This document shows positions 6,840-11,487 of a DNA stretch of 11,487 nucleotides, in pieces; positions within the stretch are counted from its first letter, which is position 1; the number at the start of each line of letters is the position of its first letter. Location: contig WVZH01000312.1 of NCBI GenBank assembly GCA_011772595.1, positions 4,440 to 15,926 of the forward strand. Direction: 5' to 3'. The DNA is from Anaerolineales bacterium. Its GTDB lineage: Bacteria; Chloroflexota; Anaerolineae; Anaerolineales; E44-bin32. The position numbers and the translations under genes were made by a program. The notes beneath the pieces were generated by a model. That model made no database searches and was not told where the DNA came from. It was given only the letters and a program-made list of their open reading frames with translations.

Positions 6840-7598
6840 TTATTGCAATTCGAATGTCACCGTGATCCGCGCCGTGACGGAGATCTGGCCCGGAGCTAGA
6901 CCTTCATCGCTCATGGCAGGGTTACCGTTCACTTCCTGAATCACATTTTGCGCCACCGCGCCGCCCCAGCGTGACCCCCACCATCCTGAGCTGTACCAAG
7001 ACCACCAACCGATATGATCCTCACGTATGGTCTGAGGCAATCCGAGTTTCTGATCTAATTCACCGGCCATGTCTGCCGCTTTCTCTCGTGCAGCGTTGAC
7101 CGCTAAAGCGCGCGCTTGGTCGCGATGCTTACGCATCTCCGTTGTGCGGAATTGAATCCCGTGCACATAGTTTGCGCCCGCGTCGATCGCATTGGCAAGC
7201 AGATCCTCGAATTTGGTGATATCACGCAGGGTGATGACGATCGACTTGCGTGCATAGTAGCCGACGAGTTTGTTCTGATAGTGATAGCCGTCATACACAG
7301 GTTCAATACTTATGTGATCGGTTTGAATGTGCTTCGATTCGATGTCGAATGCTTGAACGGCATTGATCACCTTGCGCACACGGAAATCGTTCTGATTTTT
7401 CGCAACATCAAGTTGTTTGTCCCACGTTTCAACCCCGAGGGTGAGGATGACCTCGTCGGGTACGACCCTTACTTCCGCGTCTCCGGTTACGGTGATCGTT
7501 CTTGGTTCGGTTTTCTCGGCTCGCAGGCCTTGATTGAGAGGCGTGACCAAAACACTCAAGAACGCCGCGGCTGCAAGTATTCCTGATAACTGTTTCAT
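6840..7598 (-). CDS. SIMPL-domain (DUF541) secreted protein with Trp-rich loop
   Basis: This 252-residue protein has a signal peptide (residues 1-27: MKQ, then a hydrophobic core, then a likely cut after 'GLRA'). The SIMPL/DUF541 domain fills the rest: 'ITVTGDAEVRVVPDEV' (35-50) is the typical entry strand, 'DHISIEPVYD' and 'GYYARKSIVITL' follow, and 'GQISVTARITVTFEL' closes the domain. Family members form oligomeric envelope proteins; BP26 of Brucella is the best known. The molecular role is unclear. The insertion at 198-211 holds six tryptophans in 14 residues (W198, W199, W201, W206, W207, W211), which I do not know from typical members. ATG 7598-7596 has a strong AGGAGGGT at 7612-7605, six bases upstream. 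A 207-base gap separates it from the WD40 stop. No convincing promoter was seen in that gap. Confidence 0.85.
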   Translation of the reverse strand: MKQLSGILAAAAFLSVLVTPLNQGLRAEKTEPRTITVTGDAEVRVVPDEVILTLGVETWDKQLDVAKNQNDFRVRKVINAVQAFDIESKHIQTDHISIEPVYDGYHYQNKLVGYYARKSIVITLRDITKFEDLLANAIDAGANYVHGIQFRTTEMRKHRDQARALAVNAAREKAADMAGELDQKLGLPQTIREDHIGWWSWYSSGWWGSRWGGAVAQNVIQEVNGNPAMSDEGLAPGQISVTARITVTFELQ

Positions 7599-7805
7599 CG
7601 TAAGACCCTCCTGTTCAACTTCCTATTGGTCAATTTACGGATATGAAATCAAATCGTTATTGCGGTTTCGTGACCAGAAGGTGTCGCTACGCGAACAGTT
7701 TAGGAACGGGGATGGGAAATTGTTTGGTTGTCGAAACAGAATTGGAGATCTATCGATGAACGATCCTACAGATATCTAGGGAACGATAAGCACGCCCCCC
7801 GATCT

Positions 7806-10113
7806 TTAGGGGATAACACCCCAAAGCACCACACTGCCATCAGAAAGTGCTAAGGCGAGAAGTTTGCCATCAGGGGAGTAGATGATTCTGTCGCTGTGAA
7901 GATATGGAAGGGGGGCACCACTGTAATTGAAGCCGGCCTCCGGGCGCTTCAAGGAAAATAACGGTGACCAGTCGGAAACCGCCCAAAAGCGGATCACACC
8001 CAGCCTCATACTTACCGTCAGGATCTGGCCGTCAGGAGTGAATGTCACACCGGTCGGACCGTCATCTTGGTTCTCGGAGAGTATAAATTCCTTGACGGTT
8101 GAACCATCGCTAACGCTCACAATCCTCATTAAAAGAAGATAGCTACTGACCTCGTAGTCCCAGTAAGCGATGGCGAGATACTCTCCTTCAGGAGAGAAGA
8201 CGAGAAATTCTGGGCACCCCACGAAGCGGAGCAGGGTTCTTCGATTCAACAGCCCGAAGGTGTTCAACTCCCACAGGTCAATGCTCGAAGGATTGTCTTC
8301 GTCGTAAGTGCAAAACGCTGCTGCAAGCAGGTTTCCAGCCGGTGAGATTGCGAGCGCGTCTTCGAAGAATGGCGTGTCCTCCACCTTCAATTCTGGGCCA
8401 TCGGATATTCGTCTCAGACCGACATTCCAGCTCGACCAGCGACCGACCTCTCCTGCCTCAATGACCAGCGTCTGTCCGTCGGTTGTGAATTCAAGATTGA
8501 AGATGTGTCCCCAATGGAATTGTTCTGAAGGAGCGCCGTCTGCCACATCCCACAATCTGACCCGCTCATGCCGATCCGATCCTGTGGCCAGGATCTTGCC
8601 ATCTGGCGAAAAGTCGAGGCTATACATTCCTGGCATGTATCCTTCGTACCAGTATCCAAAGGTTGAAGTAGAGCCCAATCTGTGTATCAATTGAGCATCA
8701 GGGATGCTCCATAAACGTGCATTACGGTCACCCATAGCGGCGGCGAGCATACCTCCATCGGGTGAGAAGTCAAGGTCGTAGATCTGATCTGTGTGTTCGT
8801 GAATCACTCCAAGCAGGGCGCCATCCACGACGCGCCAGAGGCGAATGGTGTTATCGATTGCGCCGGAAGCCAGTCTCTCGCCATCAGGGGAGAAAGAGAG
8901 CTGCGTCACCGATCCGGTGTGGCCCTGGAGAACATGCCGCAGAGCGCCGTCATCTGCTCCGCGAATCTGGATGTCGATCTGGCCGCCTAAAAATCCCGAC
9001 GACCGTCCAACAGCCAAAATATCGCCGGAGGGTGAGATCGCGAGACTGGACAGATTTTCAATGTCTTCCAGCTCAATAGCGTGAGCCAGTGTTGCGGAAG
9101 GAAGTTCAAAGTAGTCTAACTCGTCTGGATACCCGGGTTGAATCACAACTAACTGCTTGCCATCAGGCGTAAAGGCGAAGGATTGAGCATCCACGCCGTC
9201 GGTGATGTCGACCCATACTCCTGCGTCCTGAAAATTGGCCAAGGTCTTTCCCGAGGGTATCGCGAAAATGTCGATGCCGGGACCATCATGACTGGCGGCG
9301 AGGAGAGATCCGTCAGGAGAGAAATGAAGATCCAGTACCGAAGATGGGATCTCTCTATTGTATTTATGGTCGTATGCTCTTGTCGTTTCAAATTGGTTCA
9401 GAAGTGTGCCGCTCCTGACATTCCAGAGGTAGACATTGGAGTGCAGCCCCGAAGCAAGGAGCCTCCCATCCGGCGAGAAGGATATACCCCCCTCCGCCCA
9501 GTCTTCCTGTAATTCTCTTAGCCAAACCAGGCTTCCGTCCTCAACACGGTACACCGCGGTTGCGTCTTGCATCTGGAGCGCGAGCAGATTTCCATCCGAT
9601 GTGGAAAAGGCGACATCGTAAGTCCATCGCCCTGTAGAAATGTGAAGAATTTCTTCCAGGGAGCGCGCATTATAGAGGTAGACTCCGCGGGAAGAAGCCA
9701 CAGCCAGGAGCTTGCCATCGGGAGAATGCACCACTGCTTCAACCGTCCCCTTACCCCATCGAGCCAGAGCTTGAAGTTCGATGACATTCTCAGGGACAAT
9801 CACAGCCAAATCTTCAGGGAGCGGCTCTCCTGCTCTCGAGCGATTAAGCTCTGAGTTAGGCGTTGGGGTAGGAGGGAGAGTTGGGGTGTTGGTTGGGGTG
9901 TTGGTCGGCGGAGTGGTTGGGGTAGGGAAGGGGGAGGGATATAAGATACGCGTTCTTGTGGGGGAAGGTTGTGATAAGGATGTGGTCGTTGTTGAGTCTT
10001 CCTCTATTGTGGTCGGTTGAAGATCTTCAATCCCACCTGCGGCACAGGCTGCGATGAAGAGCGTGAATGAATACCAGTGCGAGAGACGGCCAGCTTCTAA
10101 TTGGGAGGGACAT
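7806..10113 (-). CDS. WD40 double beta-propeller lipoprotein, with apparent one-base frameshift in the signal peptide
   Basis: The frame read from the TTG at 9809 to the stop at 7806 codes 667 residues with 14 WD40-type repeats (typical core 'FSPDGxxLAxG...LW'), enough for two seven-blade propellers. Such proteins are binding scaffolds. The TTG has no ribosome binding site. The frame stays open upstream, encoding a Thr/Pro-rich linker and a lipobox 'LFIAAC' (Cys codon 10046-10044), but has no ATG, GTG or TTG there. A proper start, ATG 10113-10111 with AGGAG at 10124-10120, opens a signal peptide in the neighbouring frame. From 10113 to 7806 is 2308 bases, which is 769 codons plus one base. 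Skipping or removing one base near 10055-10065 gives a 768-residue lipoprotein with the Cys at about residue 23. The protein would be exported and lipid-anchored with the linker as stalk. I judge this one gene with either a sequence error, a mutation or a programmed shift. Confidence 0.8.
9881..9904 (-). repeat. 12-base tandem duplication in the Thr/Pro linker
   Basis: TTGGGGTGTTGG on the + strand is repeated exactly at 9881-9892 and 9893-9904. On the coding strand it encodes repeats of NTPT. The linker spans roughly 10040-9830 and is a stalk of Thr, Pro, Ser and Asn between the lipidated Cys and the propeller. Such tracts change length easily by slippage. Confidence 0.75.
9919..9938 (+). repeat. 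G-quadruplex motif with very short loops in the linker region
   Basis: Four G tracts lie at 9919-9922, 9925-9927, 9930-9934 and 9936-9938, separated by TA, AA and A. Loops this short favour a stable parallel quadruplex. The G-rich strand is the template strand of the WD40 gene. It arises from Pro-rich codons on the coding strand, so it may be a by-product of protein sequence. Confidence 0.6.
10027..10113 (-). other. Signal-peptide frame of the WD40 lipoprotein, cut short by the frame change
   Basis: ATG 10113 opens 28 codons ending in TGA at 10029-10027. They start MSLPIRSWPSLALVFIHAL, a positively charged then hydrophobic stretch like a type II signal peptide. The hydrophobic core lines up directly with 'LFIAAC' in the next frame, so the two pieces join naturally with a one-base skip. 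After that point the ATG frame turns into unlikely protein (HRSLCRRWD). Confidence 0.7.
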
Positions 10114-10192
10114 GCTGAACTCCTGGGATGTCTTGGATCCTCCTCATGGTAAGCCGCTTTGATAACCCTCCATTCCAGACAAGATCACCAGC

Positions 10193-10198
10193 ACTATA
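10193..10198 (-). promoter_or_regulatory. Possible -10 box upstream of the WD40 gene
   Basis: TATAGT (10198-10193) matches five of six bases of the -10 consensus. A poor -35 (TTACGG) is 17 bases upstream. A transcript would start about 70 bases before ATG 10113. Readthrough from the kinase gene is equally possible. Confidence 0.25.
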
Positions 10199-10293
10199 CC
10201 GACCATGTAACCATCCCGTAATCTTAACCCCAGCCCCGTCTCTGACTGGGTGTGCGCTCCACTTCGAGCATGAGGGCAATTCCTGATTACCCG

Positions 10294-10341
10294 TGCAAAT
10301 TGAACCTAATTTGCTCGGGGATCGAGCTTCCATGCAAATTG
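10294..10341. repeat. TGCAAATTG direct repeat with an internal hairpin, downstream of the kinase
   Basis: TGCAAATTG occurs at 10294-10302 and again at 10333-10341, 39 bases apart. The first copy also forms a perfect seven-base inverted repeat, GCAAATT (10295-10301) with AATTTGC (10308-10314), around six bases. A further GCTCG/CGAGC pair lies at 10313-10327. They follow the kinase stop and precede the WD40 gene. Possible roles are regulator binding sites or a terminator without T tail. Confidence 0.4.
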
Positions 10342-10347
10342 GATTAG

Positions 10348-11487
10348 CTATTCCGTCGATTCCGGAAACGCCAAGCACGCAGCAGTTCCCTTTGCCCCTG
10401 GTTTTCTATGTTGTTCACTGGGTGGGCTTTCAAGCCAGATTCGTCCACCGTGCGCTTCGATGAGCGCCTTGGCGATCGACAACCCAAGACCGCTGCCACC
10501 ACGATCGCGCGAACGCGCTTGATCGGCGCGGTAGAAGCGCTCGAAGACGTGGGGTAGGTCGTCGGGAGGGATTCCCTCGCCATTGTCCGTTATGCGGAGA
10601 ATGGACCATTTCCCCGGGGGTAGGTTTTCAGGTGCGGCGTAGCCTTCCAGCCCGATTCCAGGTTTATGGGATTGGACAACCTCTTGAGGATCGACTTCCA
10701 CGTTTCGTCCTTCAATCACGATGCGTCCACCGGGAGGCGTGTGTTTGAGGGCGTTATCCAGGAGGATGAATAGGATTTGTTCGACCCGGTCCGGGTCGGC
10801 ACATACCTCAAGGGGTTGAAATCCGGAGTGTAATTGCAGTTCGAGATTTCGTGTCGTCAGTTCAGTTTCTAATTTTTCAACAATGGTCTTGGCGAGTTCG
10901 AACAGATCGACAGTCTGGCGTCGAATTTGGAGTGCTTGTGAATCGGCCCGGGTGAGGGTCAGGAGATCGTTAACCAAACGAATCAGCCTGTCCGTTTCGC
11001 TTTCGATGGAGGCCAAGAAGCGATCGCGAACGTTGGCGTCGTCCACTGCGCCGTCACGTAACGTCTCTGCCAGCCCTTTGATCGCGGTAAGTGGGGTGCG
11101 AAGTTCGTGCGAAACGTCGCTGACAAATTGTGTTCGCATCTTCTCCACGCCTCTCAGTCGCTCACGCATCGAAACGAAGGCGTGGCTCAGGCGACCCAAT
11201 TCGTCCTCGCTGGACGATTCGATCGGATACGCATAGTCACCGCTGCTGAGTTTACCAGCCGCCACGGTTAACGATTGGACGGGGCGGGTTATCGTGCGCG
11301 CCAGAGCCAACCCTGCCAACGCTGAGAGCGGCATCGCTACAGCCGCGGAGATCATCAGACGCGCACGAAGATCCGATAGCACAGCAGCTACGTCACGTAG
11401 GTGTTGGCCCAAGTAGATGGCACCAGCGACTTGTTCATCGATCGATATCGGCACCGCGACGAAGAGCCATTGTTCTCCTGCGACAGG
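10348..11487 (-). CDS. Sensor histidine kinase (HAMP-HisKA-HATPase), N-terminus outside window
   Basis: The frame is open to the right edge, so 379 C-terminal residues are visible; the GTG at 11454 is internal. Visible residue 1 lies in the end of an extracytoplasmic sensor domain, followed by a membrane helix (about 44-64). HAMP follows ('RTITRPVQSL ... EDELGRLSHAF', about 64-111), then HisKA with the phosphoacceptor H127 in 'VSDVSHELRTPL', then the ATP-binding domain: N box 'ILLDNALKH', D box 'DNGEGIP', F box 'VFERFYRAD', G box 'GGSGLGLSIAKAL'. All catalytic boxes are intact. This matches WalK/PhoR-type kinases, which phosphorylate an OmpR-family regulator, usually encoded just upstream and therefore outside the window. 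About 35 residues between the N and D boxes are longer than usual. The signal sensed is unknown. Confidence 0.92.
   Translation of the reverse strand, partial: PVAGEQWLFVAVPISIDEQVAGAIYLGQHLRDVAAVLSDLRARLMISAAVAMPLSALAGLALARTITRPVQSLTVAAGKLSSGDYAYPIESSSEDELGRLSHAFVSMRERLRGVEKMRTQFVSDVSHELRTPLTAIKGLAETLRDGAVDDANVRDRFLASIESETDRLIRLVNDLLTLTRADSQALQIRRQTVDLFELAKTIVEKLETELTTRNLELQLHSGFQPLEVCADPDRVEQILFILLDNALKHTPPGGRIVIEGRNVEVDPQEVVQSHKPGIGLEGYAAPENLPPGKWSILRITDNGEGIPPDDLPHVFERFYRADQARSRDRGGSGLGLSIAKALIEAHGGRIWLESPPSEQHRKPGAKGTAACLAFPESTE

Noticed and set aside
7758..7787. Repeated GAACGAT (7758-7764, 7781-7787) before the SIMPL gene
   Set aside because: A seven-base repeat is expected by chance in spacers of this size.
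7806..7830. C-rich/G-rich pairing around the WD40 stop as a terminator
   Set aside because: Only about four G-C pairs and no T run; 7781-7805 on the - strand side is also not a standard terminator.
9781..10020. + strand frame rich in Gly and Val
   Set aside because: It is the complement of the Thr/Pro linker; the repeats come from codon composition on the other strand.
10097..10378. 93-codon frame on the - strand between the kinase and the WD40 gene
   Set aside because: It starts at a GTG without a ribosome binding site, overlaps the kinase end and the lipoprotein start, and resembles no family I know. A decayed gene remains possible.

Overview
The window looks like chromosomal DNA from a member of the Chloroflexota, most likely Anaerolineae-like. 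This is inferred from style, not from a marker gene. The WD40 protein has the Thr/Pro-rich '(N)TPT' linker and the 'LARWGKGTVEAV' entry into the propeller that are common in that phylum. The HdrD-type iron-sulfur proteins and the base composition also fit. No rRNA, tRNA, CRISPR array, insertion sequence or phage gene was seen.

Layout. Two genes are on the + strand: the 3' end of a ribose-phosphate pyrophosphokinase (1-456), and 42 bases later a YihY/BrkB-type membrane protein (499-1377). Everything after that is on the - strand. A convergent spacer (1378-1581) separates the two halves. Next comes a compact three-gene redox operon read from high to low coordinates: a Tat-type Rieske protein (4966-4499), a large membrane b-haem/HdrD-like fusion (4502-2595) and a FrhB-like iron-sulfur protein (2565-1582). 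The Rieske stop and the fusion's GTG start overlap as GTGA; the third gene follows after 29 bases with a strong ribosome binding site. Upstream are a 12-helix MFS transporter (6519-5275), a SIMPL-domain secreted protein with a tryptophan-rich loop (7598-6840), a 14-blade WD40 lipoprotein (10113-7806) and the C-terminal part of a sensor histidine kinase (from 11487 to 10348).

How the parts may work together. The redox operon puts a Rieske cluster on the outer face, predicted b haems in the membrane, and two [4Fe-4S] sites plus two non-cubane CCG sites on the cytoplasmic side in one transcription unit, without a cytochrome b of the bc1 type. That suggests a quinone-linked electron-transfer complex not described under a standard name; it is the best candidate here for an unusual system. 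The kinase, WD40 lipoprotein and SIMPL protein are a sensing and envelope group on one strand, but nothing in the sequence proves a joint function.

Two structural points stand out. The WD40 gene appears to carry a one-base frame change in its signal peptide: a good start (ATG 10113 with AGGAG) leads into a signal peptide whose lipobox lies in the next frame. The spacer downstream of the SIMPL gene holds telomere-like AGGGATT repeats that can form either a G-quadruplex or a long hairpin with an opposing C-rich arm.
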